This document shows, in pieces, positions 20,260 through 26,428 of a stretch of DNA of 26,428 nucleotides. The position numbers and the translations under genes were made by a program. Under the pieces are notes generated by a model. The model was not told the DNA's origin, searched no databases, and saw nothing but the letters and a program-made list of their open reading frames with translations. Numbering within the stretch: position 1 is the first letter of the stretch; every line of letters starts with the position of its first letter. Source of the DNA: a virus; IMG/VR virus record IMGVR_UViG_3300023178_000226, positions 1 to 26,428 of that record. One strand, given 5' to 3'.

Positions 20260-21204
20260 ATGGCAAATACAAAGATTAATTCTGAGCAAATAGAAACCAG
20301 TGCAATTACAACAGACAAACTTGCACCAGGTCAAGTCACCTCAGCTAAATTAGGTCCAAATGCTGTAACTGCACCAAATATAGGTCCAGGCGCTGTAACT
20401 TTTCCAAAAATATCAGCAACAGGCACAGCATCATCTAGCACATATTTAAGAGGTGATGGTTCATGGGCATCAGCAAAACCATCATATGCAAGAGAGCGTG
20501 AAGTTTTTTGGAATCCAGGAACATGGACAAAACCATCTACTACAAGTTCAGTTAATGTTTTGGTTGTTGGTGGTGGAGGTTCAAATGGTGTTCAACCCGG
20601 TCAAGGTACAGGAAACTCAGGCGCCGCTTCATCATTTGGTTCTTTTGTAACTGCCAACGGTGGTGTTGCTGGTTCACATCAGTCAAATTCACCACAAAAC
20701 CACGGTTTACCAGGAACCAGTACCTATAATTCTGGTACGGCTACAGTGATTGGCAAAAGCGTTCACAATTTGCCAGGTGGTGCTTTTCCGGGTTATGGTC
20801 AAAACAGTATTGATCCAGCTATACCACAAATAAATTCTAACACACCCGTAGCTTATGGTAATTTAAGCGGTGGCGGCACACCTTTTGAACAAATTCAGTT
20901 TTGGGCTGAAGGAAGTTTTGCGGCTGGCATATACACAGGCCCAACACTAAATTATGTAAAAGTTAAAACCAACGCAAACTTACCAATCATAGCCTACGGT
21001 GCAGCTGCTAGAAGAGATGATGGAACAGGCACATATGGCAATCCAAGTTACTCAGGCAATGCTGGCGGTGCAGGTGGTTGGGCTGAAGTTCAATCAATTC
21101 CTGTTTCAGGTCCGGTATCCGTAACCATTGGTGCTGGTGGTACAGCGCATCCAAATGGTGATAGTCACCATGGTATGAATGGTATAGTTATTGTAGAATA
21201 TTAA
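20260..21204 (+). CDS. Tail fibre / adhesin protein 2 (paralogue)
   Basis: 314 aa. It has a short N-terminal shaft (AITTDKLAPGQVTSAKLGPN, AVTAPNIGPGAVTFPK), then ISATGTASSSTYLRGDGSW, then a Gly-rich tip domain starting FWNPGTWTKPS and ending NGIVIVEY. Each module matches the second half of fibre 1, so this is a shortened copy with a diverged tip. It starts 10 bases after fibre 1 with AAGGA upstream. Likely an alternative or second receptor-binding tip. Confidence 0.8.
   Translation: MANTKINSEQIETSAITTDKLAPGQVTSAKLGPNAVTAPNIGPGAVTFPKISATGTASSSTYLRGDGSWASAKPSYAREREVFWNPGTWTKPSTTSSVNVLVVGGGGSNGVQPGQGTGNSGAASSFGSFVTANGGVAGSHQSNSPQNHGLPGTSTYNSGTATVIGKSVHNLPGGAFPGYGQNSIDPAIPQINSNTPVAYGNLSGGGTPFEQIQFWAEGSFAAGIYTGPTLNYVKVKTNANLPIIAYGAAARRDDGTGTYGNPSYSGNAGGAGGWAEVQSIPVSGPVSVTIGAGGTAHPNGDSHHGMNGIVIVEY
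20405..20466 (+). repeat. Module shared with fibre 1 (19541-19602)
   Basis: About 60 bases coding ISATGTASS(G/S)T(F/Y)LRGDG(A/S)W occur in both fibre genes with clear DNA similarity. A second shared block is the gene junction (GTAGAATATTAAGGATAT at about 20239 and 21194, each running into an ATGGCAAA start). Both support an unequal duplication of the tip part. Confidence 0.7.
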
Positions 21205-21215
21205 GGATATTATAA

Positions 21216-21533
21216 ATGGCAAAAAAAGCATTAATTAGTTACATTGAACCTAGAGGTGTTTATGGGTTTCGAGTGGTTGATGTTGTGGAATCAGGTAATG
21301 AATATGAAACTTCAAATAATTTAGAATGGAAAAATTGTCCTGACCATGTTATAGCTGATGATTATTGGTACTCAATGCAATATAATCAATTCAAACTGTC
21401 TGACATTGGAAGTGCAAAACTTCCTGGAAATCATAATCCTATTCCAGATTTAGCTACAGATGATGATGGAAATCTGCTTGAAGAAGCGGAATATGATTGG
21501 GAAAATGAAACTTGGGTTAGAGTTACTTTATAA
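21216..21533 (+). CDS. Small tail-fibre-associated protein
   Basis: 105 aa, soluble, acidic, aromatic-rich. The pattern KALISYIEPRG, then YGFRVVDVVESGNEYETSNN, LEWKNCPDHVIADDYWYSM resembles small proteins found next to fibre genes in marine T4-like phages. The junction before it (AATATTAAGGATAT then ATGGCAAA) copies that before fibre 2. It may be a chaperone or an additional fibre component. Role inferred only from position. Confidence 0.55.
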   Translation: MAKKALISYIEPRGVYGFRVVDVVESGNEYETSNNLEWKNCPDHVIADDYWYSMQYNQFKLSDIGSAKLPGNHNPIPDLATDDDGNLLEEAEYDWENETWVRVTL

Positions 21534-21553
21534 TTTTTTTTTGAAAGTATATT

Positions 21554-22768
21554 ATGAAAACAAAAGATACGGTGAAGTTCTTTGAGCAAAACAAATATGT
21601 TCATCTTAAAGATTTTTTAGATATAAACAATTGTGGTGAACTTACACAAATACTCCAAAATTTAGTTGCAACCGGCCAAACAACCAAGGATTCACAATGT
21701 CCTAAGTCTGAGGCTATTCATGGCAACATTACCTTTGATACACTTCTTAATGATTTAACACCACACTTTGAAAAGGCCTGTGGTAAAAAACTATATCCAA
21801 CATATTCATACGCTCGTCTTTATAAACCAGGTGAGACGCTAACTATCCATTCAGACCGTCCAGCTTGTGAAATCAGTGCTACTATTACATTAGGGTTGCA
21901 AGGAAAAGCTTGGCCAATATTCATGGCCGACCCAGCCTTTGATGAAAGTGAGGCTGAGAAATATAAATCACAAGGCACCGGCCAATTTGAAAATATCAAA
22001 GTTAAAAATATATCAAAGGTGAATATGAGTGTTGGTGATGCTGTTTTATATCGTGGCATGGATAAAATACATTGGCGTGAAGAATTTGAAGGTGAATGGC
22101 AGGCACAAGTATTTTTACATTATGTTGACCAAGATGGTCCACACGCTGACCAAAAATATGATGGCCGTGAAAGCTTGGGTATTTCAAAAACAGATGTCAC
22201 ACAAAGAGATGGACAGAGGATTTTAACAGATGCTGCTGTATTTCAAAACCATTTATCACTCAAATTTTGTCAAAGAATCATTAAAGAATATTCAAAGAAA
22301 AAGCACACTAAAGAAGAACCTTACATAGGAGGTAGCGGTGATAGTGGTACTGTTGATAGAAATATAAGAGATGTTCAAAGATTGTTATTACCACAAAATC
22401 AAGGCATTGGTGGTATTCTTACATCAACAGCACTCAATTCTAATCACTATTGGTGGCAATATGATATCACCCACAGTAACCAAACAGAATTTTTAATGTA
22501 TGAACCTGACGGCCACTACAATTCTCATGTTGATACCTTTCATGCACATAGTAACGAAACACGCAAATTAACCGCATTGGCATTTTTAAATGATGATTTT
22601 GAAGGCGGTCAATTTTATATCAATGCAAATGGTAATCTGTATTACCCACCACAACAAGCAGGAACAGTATTAGTTTTCCCGTCTTTTATGGTACATGGTG
22701 TTGAACCTGTTACAAAAGGGATTAGATACTCTGTTGTCACATGGATGGTAGGACCATATTTTAAATAA
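21554..22768 (+). CDS. Double-domain 2OG-Fe(II) oxygenase
   Basis: 404 aa made of two tandem double-stranded beta-helix units. The C-terminal unit is complete: His325-x-Asp327 (HVD), His381 (FMVHGVEP) and Arg391 (KGIRYSVVTW) for Fe(II) and 2-oxoglutarate, as in PiuC/prolyl-4-hydroxylase types. The N-terminal unit keeps His99-x-Asp101 (IHSDRPACE) and a distal His173 (KIHWREEF), but where Arg is expected it has EWQAQVF, so 2OG binding may differ. Substrate unknown; such oxygenases are frequent beside fibre genes in marine T4-like phages and may modify proteins, DNA or glycans. The ATG is 20 bases past the previous stop. Confidence 0.85.
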   Translation: MKTKDTVKFFEQNKYVHLKDFLDINNCGELTQILQNLVATGQTTKDSQCPKSEAIHGNITFDTLLNDLTPHFEKACGKKLYPTYSYARLYKPGETLTIHSDRPACEISATITLGLQGKAWPIFMADPAFDESEAEKYKSQGTGQFENIKVKNISKVNMSVGDAVLYRGMDKIHWREEFEGEWQAQVFLHYVDQDGPHADQKYDGRESLGISKTDVTQRDGQRILTDAAVFQNHLSLKFCQRIIKEYSKKKHTKEEPYIGGSGDSGTVDRNIRDVQRLLLPQNQGIGGILTSTALNSNHYWWQYDITHSNQTEFLMYEPDGHYNSHVDTFHAHSNETRKLTALAFLNDDFEGGQFYINANGNLYYPPQQAGTVLVFPSFMVHGVEPVTKGIRYSVVTWMVGPYFK

Positions 22769-23340
22769 TGGAAAAACCAAATTTTATTGAAGTTTATAAT
22801 AATGTTTTAGAACCAAAATGGTGTGATGACACCATTGAGTTGTTTGAAGAATTCAGTCAAAAGGGTCTTACTTTTAGCCGAACTAAATTTGATAAAACAA
22901 CATCACACATAAAAGACGATGAAATGTTATTTTGTTCATCACTCAACTTTGAGCACATAGCCATAGATTATTATGATTATTTTACCCACAACTTTAAAAC
23001 TAAAGCTTTGGATCCCTATATTGAAAAGTATTCTATTTTAAATAATTTTGACTTGGGTTTTTATGAAATAAAGATGCAAAAAACATTACCTGGCCAAGGG
23101 TATCATACATGGCATTGTGAAGAGGGTGATAGAACAATAAACAATAGAAAATTAGCATGGACAGCATATTTGAACGATAATTTTGAGGCTGGTGAAACTG
23201 AATTTTTATATCAACAATATAGATACAAACCTAAAAAGGGCGATGTTGTTATTTGGCCAACAGCATTCACTCATGTTCATAGAGGCAATCCGCCCATAGA
23301 TGGTATAAAATACATACTAACGGGTTGGATAGAAATTTAA
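22768..23340 (+). CDS. 2OG-Fe(II) oxygenase, single domain
   Basis: 190 aa with the prolyl-4-hydroxylase-like core. The metal motif reads H-C-E (His116, Glu118 in GYHTWHCEEGD) instead of the usual HxD. The distal His169 lies in FTHVHRGNPP, and Lys181 (DGIKYILTGW) sits where Arg/Lys binds 2-oxoglutarate. Hallmark strands AWTAYLNDNFEAGETEFLYQ and GDVVIWPTAFTH are clear. The start shares one base with the previous stop, so it is made with the double-domain enzyme. Substrate unknown. Confidence 0.85.
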   Translation: MEKPNFIEVYNNVLEPKWCDDTIELFEEFSQKGLTFSRTKFDKTTSHIKDDEMLFCSSLNFEHIAIDYYDYFTHNFKTKALDPYIEKYSILNNFDLGFYEIKMQKTLPGQGYHTWHCEEGDRTINNRKLAWTAYLNDNFEAGETEFLYQQYRYKPKKGDVVIWPTAFTHVHRGNPPIDGIKYILTGWIEI

Positions 23341-23633
23341 TGCCTGGTGTTTATAAAGAAAAAGAATGTCCAAAATGTGGCATCAAACACCGTAAACGAG
23401 GTAAATATTGCTCTCAATCGTGTGCTTCACGATCATTGGTGATGCCAGAAGAGGCCAAAGAAAAGATAGCAGAATCAATGAAAGAGCAGATGAAGTCACC
23501 GGACCGAATTGCTCAAACAAGACTAGCAAGAGAAGGTCATTCTGTAAATCCAGATGATTTTGCCATTGCTATACCTGATATTAAAGAAATGCCCGATGAT
23601 TATGACAATTGGGAAAAAGGAGAAGATTGGTGA
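23340..23633 (+). CDS. Zinc-finger protein of unknown function
   Basis: 97 aa from ATG 23340 (TAATG overlap); the frame extends upstream only through the previous gene. The N-terminal finger CPKCGIKHRKRGKYCSQSC (11-29) has four Cys in a treble-clef-like order with a basic middle. A helix (EEAKEKIAESMKEQM) and an acidic C terminus follow. This type of finger occurs in phage DNA-binding and homing-endonuclease-associated proteins, but no nuclease motif is present here. Confidence 0.65.
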   Translation: MPGVYKEKECPKCGIKHRKRGKYCSQSCASRSLVMPEEAKEKIAESMKEQMKSPDRIAQTRLAREGHSVNPDDFAIAIPDIKEMPDDYDNWEKGEDW

Positions 23634-23875
23634 TTGTACCGTTATCAGAATTAGATGTTTATGATGAGGGTGAAATTGATTGTCTTAAAATAACTGATAA
23701 AGAATACCATGACCGCATACAGGCCATGGGTCTTAAATGTAAAATGCCTTGCCGTGTTGACGGTAAGTTATATGGAAATTATAGAGTATCTGTTGGTCAA
23801 GGTTATACAACCACGCTAGCAATACGAAAAAGTGATGCAAAAAACATTTATATTAGTTATAGTCCTTCTATGTAG
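23630..23875 (+). CDS. Small hypothetical protein
   Basis: 81 aa from GTG 23630, which overlaps the previous stop (GTGA) and has AAGGAG at 23617-23622. Mostly beta-like (IVPLSELDVYDEGEIDCLKI, then YRVSVGQGYTTTLAIRK). No motif recognised. The last 41 bases overlap the next gene in another frame. Confidence 0.5.
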   Translation: MIVPLSELDVYDEGEIDCLKITDKEYHDRIQAMGLKCKMPCRVDGKLYGNYRVSVGQGYTTTLAIRKSDAKNIYISYSPSM

Positions 23876-24206
23876 CGGATGTGGTATATTAGTCAAAGAA
23901 CTTGGTATAGTTGGCACCACATCAACCGCCACAGAGACCACCTATTCTACCTACGAAGTGTTAGAAGCGGCCAAAACGGGTGCTGATATCGTAGTGTATT
24001 CAGAAACAGGCAAAACCACCACCGATATTGCACTATCAGAAATAACTCAAAAAGATTGTAAGTTTTTTGATTGTAAGGAGAGGTCGGTTGAAGAAATCTT
24101 CCTCAACCAACCAAGAGTGAAAAGAATTACAGGTCAGTCCTGTGGAACACGAATGTATTCCGATTGGCCTTGCATGGAGGCCGAAGGTTGCATAATACTT
24201 GAATAA
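23835..24206 (+). CDS. Cys-rich lipoprotein
   Basis: 123 aa from ATG 23835. The signal MQKTFILVIVLLCSGC has a lipobox-like LCSGC end, with Cys16 as the probable lipid site. The mature part is Thr-rich (TTSTATETTYSTYEV) then has six further Cys in KDCKFFDCKE, QSCGT, PCMEAEGC, likely disulfides in the periplasm. Last gene of the plus-strand run, before a convergent minus-strand operon. Could be an envelope or exclusion protein; unknown. Confidence 0.65.
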   Translation: MQKTFILVIVLLCSGCGILVKELGIVGTTSTATETTYSTYEVLEAAKTGADIVVYSETGKTTTDIALSEITQKDCKFFDCKERSVEEIFLNQPRVKRITGQSCGTRMYSDWPCMEAEGCIILE

Positions 24207-24264
24207 TGATTGTCAATCCGAATATACAGAATACCACACAAACAACCTACCATACCGGCCTTAA

Positions 24265-24483
24265 TTAAGATTTCAACCACAGTATATACTTCTTCAAAAA
24301 CTTCAATTCAAACGCCTTTCGGTATCTATCAAACACCATATAAACAATATTGGTTGGCCAAAAACAGATAGTCCAAATAAAATCAAACGGTGTATGAATA
24401 GCAAACAGAAAGTTTTTCACATAGCGTGTTGTGTAACTGGCGATACAGAAACCCACCAGTAAATAAGCAATTAAATAGTCCAT
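24265..24483 (-). CDS. Small membrane protein
   Basis: 72 aa with one clear membrane helix at the N terminus (MDYLIAYLLVGFCIASYTTR) and a second hydrophobic region (FDFIWTICFWPTNIVYMVFD), ending basic. It overlaps the nucleotidase gene by 13 bases, with GGAG 11 nt before the ATG. Last gene of the minus operon. It meets the plus strand at 24206-24265, where no GC-rich hairpin terminator is visible. Function unknown. Confidence 0.6.
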   Translation of the reverse strand: MDYLIAYLLVGFCIASYTTRYVKNFLFAIHTPFDFIWTICFWPTNIVYMVFDRYRKAFELKFLKKYILWLKS

Positions 24484-24974
24484 TTGTATAATTTCTCCAA
24501 TGTTTTTTCATAATCTCCCATGTGACGAATACCATATCCCGCTGCTTTTGTAGTCCAGTCATTGATATTGGATATTCTATCATCAATGAGAATGTCACCA
24601 GGCTGACAATGTTTCCACTTATCAGCACTGTATGGGCCTAAAAATAATGGAATACCAGGAAAGTATTCTTCCACCCAATGCGATTTATCCCACCAGGCCC
24701 AACCCATTTGAGTATCACTTGGTATCGCTGAGAGAAATCGTAACTCTAAATTCTTTTCTTCACAAAATTGCTTGAGTTTAAATACGAAGTTGTGAGCCCC
24801 ATCCATAACGGGCAACTTACTGTATAGTCTTCGGTCTTTAGCCAGTTTTAACCAGTTTGTGCGGTCATATTTGTATTCACCACGCTCTTCAGGTCGATAA
24901 CCCAATACCTTTTTACCATAACCATGAAAGTCCACCACCACACCATCTAAATCACAATACAATATATTATTCAT
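24471..24974 (-). CDS. HAD-family 5'(3')-deoxyribonucleotidase-like phosphatase
   Basis: 167 aa. HAD motif I is DLDGVVVDF (8-16, nucleophile Asp8, acid Asp10), motif II is likely in FLSAIPSD, and motif IV is GDILIDDR (126-133). Length and layout match the small 5'-nucleotidases (NT5C type) found in many T4-like phages. It would remove phosphate from nucleoside monophosphates, perhaps balancing pools made by RNR and ThyX or removing a modified base. Starts by ATGA overlap with a 31-aa membrane peptide gene. Substrate inferred from family only. Confidence 0.8.
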   Translation of the reverse strand: MNNILYCDLDGVVVDFHGYGKKVLGYRPEERGEYKYDRTNWLKLAKDRRLYSKLPVMDGAHNFVFKLKQFCEEKNLELRFLSAIPSDTQMGWAWWDKSHWVEEYFPGIPLFLGPYSADKWKHCQPGDILIDDRISNINDWTTKAAGYGIRHMGDYEKTLEKLYKWTI

Positions 24975-25066
24975 ACTAATCCTAAATTAATTAACCAACC
25001 ATACACATAAAAACCTAATAATACACAGGCATTTACAAACCCTAATAACCACCACCATATACTCAT
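24971..25066 (-). CDS. 31-aa membrane peptide
   Basis: 31 aa: MSIWWWLLGFVNACVLLGFY and YGWLINLGLV, one membrane helix with a Trp cluster near its start. The ATG (25066-25064) comes just after the methyltransferase stop, and the TGA overlaps the nucleotidase ATG as ATGA. Such exact coupling on both sides supports a real gene. Function unknown. Confidence 0.6.
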   Translation of the reverse strand: MSIWWWLLGFVNACVLLGFYVYGWLINLGLV

Positions 25067-25067
25067 A

Positions 25068-25661
25068 TTAATTAAACCATTTCAAAGAAGTTGTGCCATT
25101 AAAACCTTTGGTCCAAACAAACCAACCATAGGCCACCGCATTACTTGTCTGATTCGCAAAGTCACCATTCATCGCACATTGTATCCTTGATGAACTGATA
25201 TACACCGTTTCGGGTGGTGAACTCAAATATAATGCCTTTCGACCTTTACCCTCCAAGTATCGTATGGGTAAAAACAATGCCATTTTCTTACCTGTCTGTA
25301 AGATATTCAAACCTTTTTCTATCCATGCGTCCAGTACATGATAGGGTGGATTTGTAATGATATTCATATCCGTTTCTAAATTGGTGATATCCAGAAAGTC
25401 CTGTACCGTGCCATAGCCTCTATCAATTAAGTCAGAACTCACCACCTCATAACCATAGTCAATCATTACCTTGGATAAATGCCCCTCACCACACGCACAC
25501 TCCCATATTGGACCAGAGAATTCTTCCATTTCCAATAACATTCGCACTGCCGCTGGGTCAGTCGCATAGTAGTCATTCTTTTCTCTATCCAATTCAGAAT
25601 GAACCGATGCCGCCATATTACTATATACGGCGTTTTTATTGCCTACCCAATCTTTACTCAC
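25068..25661 (-). CDS. DNA N6-adenine-type methyltransferase
   Basis: 197 aa from GTG 25661, which gives GTGA overlap with the upstream gene, a CGAGG ribosome site, and an N terminus (MSKDWVGNK) that fits the family; an in-frame GTG at 25673 is less likely. DYYATDP (30-36), motif I ECACGEG (54-60, SAM binding) and motif IV NPPY (104-107, catalytic) are clear. This is an amino-methyltransferase acting on adenine (or cytosine N4) in DNA. No partner restriction enzyme is visible, so it may protect phage DNA from host cutting. The target site is unknown. Confidence 0.85.
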   Translation of the reverse strand: MSKDWVGNKNAVYSNMAASVHSELDREKNDYYATDPAAVRMLLEMEEFSGPIWECACGEGHLSKVMIDYGYEVVSSDLIDRGYGTVQDFLDITNLETDMNIITNPPYHVLDAWIEKGLNILQTGKKMALFLPIRYLEGKGRKALYLSSPPETVYISSSRIQCAMNGDFANQTSNAVAYGWFVWTKGFNGTTSLKWFN

Positions 25662-25825
25662 ATTACCTCGCACGAACTCGCATAACTCTTATATGGTTTA
25701 TACGAAGTTAGGATTCCGATTTGTTTCGTTACCCAATCATCCGCAAAGTTTTTTATATTAAAGCTGGTCGATACCTCATCAAAGTTACCGTCCTTATAAT
25801 TCACTATCACTTTCACTTTATACAC
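25658..25825 (-). CDS. 55-aa hypothetical protein
   Basis: 55 aa from GTG 25825 (CTAGGAGAA just upstream as ribosome site). A beta-like start (YKVKVIVNYKDGNFDEVSTS) leads to FNIKNFADDWVTKQIGILTS and a Tyr-rich end. The stop overlaps the methyltransferase GTG. No family recognised; the reading frame fills what would otherwise be a 160-base gap. Confidence 0.6.
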   Translation of the reverse strand: MYKVKVIVNYKDGNFDEVSTSFNIKNFADDWVTKQIGILTSYKPYKSYASSCEVM

Positions 25826-25826
25826 A

Positions 25827-25985
25827 CTATTCTCCTAGATTTACACAAGGGTTAAAACCTTTATCAGACGACCAGACCACTTCTCCGACCATACAGTCGC
25901 TCATACGACCTGTTTTCTCTAAACCAACAAAACCCCAAAATATCACACCTAATACTAACATTATACCTATCACTAACAATTTCAT
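25827..25985 (-). CDS. 52-aa single-pass membrane protein with two outer cysteines
   Basis: 52 aa. An N-terminal helix (KLLVIGIMLVLGVIFWGFVG) is followed by a 28-residue domain with Cys31 and Cys47 (SDCMVGEVVW and NPCVNLGE) that may form a disulfide in the periplasm. The AGGAG ribosome site lies inside the previous gene's last codons. One base separates it from the next gene. Function unknown. Confidence 0.65.
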   Translation of the reverse strand: MKLLVIGIMLVLGVIFWGFVGLEKTGRMSDCMVGEVVWSSDKGFNPCVNLGE

Positions 25986-25987
25986 AA

Positions 25988-26329
25988 CTATCTCCTATAT
26001 AAGTAACCGCCTGCCCAATCAGCAAACTTTTCTAACATTTCCACATCATTTAACACATTAAACCTCACACCTTTGGCTGGTGCTTTCCAACTCGCAGGTT
26101 TATACATATCGCCACTACTTTTCTCAACAAAGGCATGCACACCACGCTGTTTTATTCTACCGTCTTCCGATACATAACCGTTGATTATCTTATAGTATTT
26201 CTTACCCTCTTCCACTACAAAGTCAAAGTCCAAGGTAGAATATTCTCTGTACCGTACCAACATTTGCTTGATAATCCGATTGATATTGTTTAAAACCAAC
26301 ACCTCTTTATTCTCTATCACTATGTCCAT
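25988..26329 (-). CDS. Conserved phage hypothetical protein
   Basis: 113 aa, soluble. The C-terminal half GVHAFVEKSSGDMYKPASWK, then APAKGVRFNVLNDVE and FADWAGGYLYRR, is a pattern I have seen in many marine T4-like phage proteins of unknown function. GGAGG (about 26337-26341) precedes the ATG. Its last codons AGGAGATAG double as the ribosome site for the next gene. Confidence 0.7.
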   Translation of the reverse strand: MDIVIENKEVLVLNNINRIIKQMLVRYREYSTLDFDFVVEEGKKYYKIINGYVSEDGRIKQRGVHAFVEKSSGDMYKPASWKAPAKGVRFNVLNDVEMLEKFADWAGGYLYRR

Positions 26330-26427
26330 TATCTCGCCTCCAAATACATATTCATATTAAACTCACCCTTTGCTACTGCATCTTTTAACCTTGGTGGTAC
26401 ATAACCTTTTGTAAAGAGCGCTTGTAA
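26329..26427 (-). CDS. C-terminal end of a gene entering from the right edge (partial)
   Basis: 32 residues are visible: LQALFTKGYVPPRLKDAVAK, then GEFNMNMYLEAR, ending in TAA overlapping the next gene's ATG by one base (TAATG). No family can be named from this fragment. Confidence 0.55.
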   Translation of the reverse strand, partial: LQALFTKGYVPPRLKDAVAKGEFNMNMYLEAR

Positions 26428-26428
26428 A

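Noticed and set aside
19442-20334. Minus-strand and alternate-frame ORFs inside the fibre genes
   Set aside because: Arise from Gly/Thr/Ala-rich codons of the fibre repeats; no starts with ribosome sites.
21534-21542. Run of T after the fibre companion gene as a terminator
   Set aside because: No stable hairpin precedes it and the next gene begins 20 bases after the stop.
24185-24216. TTGACA on the minus strand (24211-24216) as a promoter
   Set aside because: The best -10 (TATTAT) is only 13 nt away and would read antisense into the lipoprotein gene.
24206-24268. 20-aa plus-strand frame after the lipoprotein gene (TAATG coupled)
   Set aside because: Too short and polar with no motif; coupling alone is weak support at a convergent boundary.
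24260-24269. Palindrome CTTAATTAAG as a terminator between convergent genes
   Set aside because: No GC stem and no T-run; a short AT palindrome is expected in such DNA.
25661-25673. GTG 25673 as methyltransferase start
   Set aside because: GTG 25661 gives GTGA overlap, a nearby CGAGG site and the expected MSKDWxGNK family start.
25508-25711. 67-aa plus-strand frame
   Set aside because: Antisense to the methyltransferase motif region and to the 25658 gene; no support.

Overview
The window looks like part of the genome of a T4-like (myovirus-type) tailed phage of a marine Gram-negative bacterium. Its closest look-alikes are the pelagiphage and cyanophage myoviruses. The evidence is AT-rich DNA, a very compact layout (mostly 4-base ATGA/GTGA overlaps), a T4 gp61-type primase, a DUF6433 gene, a probable DsbA-like protein, T4-type capsid-targeting N termini, two exact T4-type late promoter boxes (TATAAATA), and an envelope lysis set (i-spanin, lipoproteins) that needs an outer membrane. 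No RNA genes, insertion sequences, integrase, attachment site or CRISPR array were seen. The host assignment is inference from gene content.

Layout. 1-5.6 kb, plus strand: virion and putative capsid-internal proteins. These include a DUF6321 protein, a beta-rich structural protein, two Lys/Glu-rich multidomain proteins with repeated I/L-x-E prohead-protease-type sites, a small structural protein and several conserved unknowns. 5.6-8.45 kb: lysis/envelope block with i-spanin, an overlapping lipoprotein (probable o-spanin), a secreted SNase-like nuclease, a second lipoprotein, an EF-hand two-helix membrane protein (possible holin), a 10-Cys microprotein and a coiled-coil tail-anchored protein. 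8.45-14.7 kb: a promoter, then DNA metabolism: primase, ThyX, class Ia RNR alpha, a thioredoxin-fold protein without CxxC, a real thioredoxin, RNR beta, a small membrane protein, an A-type Fe-S carrier, IscU and a zinc ribbon. 14.7-18.7 kb: a GIY-YIG nuclease-like gene followed by about 18 tiny genes (membrane peptides, zinc ribbons, DsbA-like, DUF6433), with two promoters of its own. 18.7-21.5 kb: two paralogous tail fibre/adhesin genes and a small companion gene. 21.5-24.2 kb: a double-domain and a single-domain 2OG-Fe(II) oxygenase, then small genes including a lipoprotein. 24.27-26.43 kb, minus strand: a convergent operon with a HAD nucleotidase, an N6-adenine-type DNA methyltransferase and several microproteins.

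How the genes work together. ThyX, RNR and thioredoxin make and balance dNTPs, and primase starts lagging-strand synthesis. IscA/IscU beside the iron-dependent RNR beta subunit suggest the phage supports Fe or Fe-S cofactor supply. The lysis block covers all envelope layers. The 5' block appears to encode proteins packed in the head, cut by a gp21-type protease and possibly injected with the DNA.

Most notable points: (1) a set of putative capsid-packaged proteins with T4 internal-protein-like leaders and repeated protease sites, one carrying an RMF-like segment; (2) a pseudo-thioredoxin next to a true one inside the RNR operon; (3) IscU+IscA in the nucleotide operon; (4) two strong sigma70-type promoters whose -10 box lies only 5-6 nt before the ATG, implying leaderless mRNAs; (5) at least ten genes too short for routine calling, recovered here by their coupled starts and stops.
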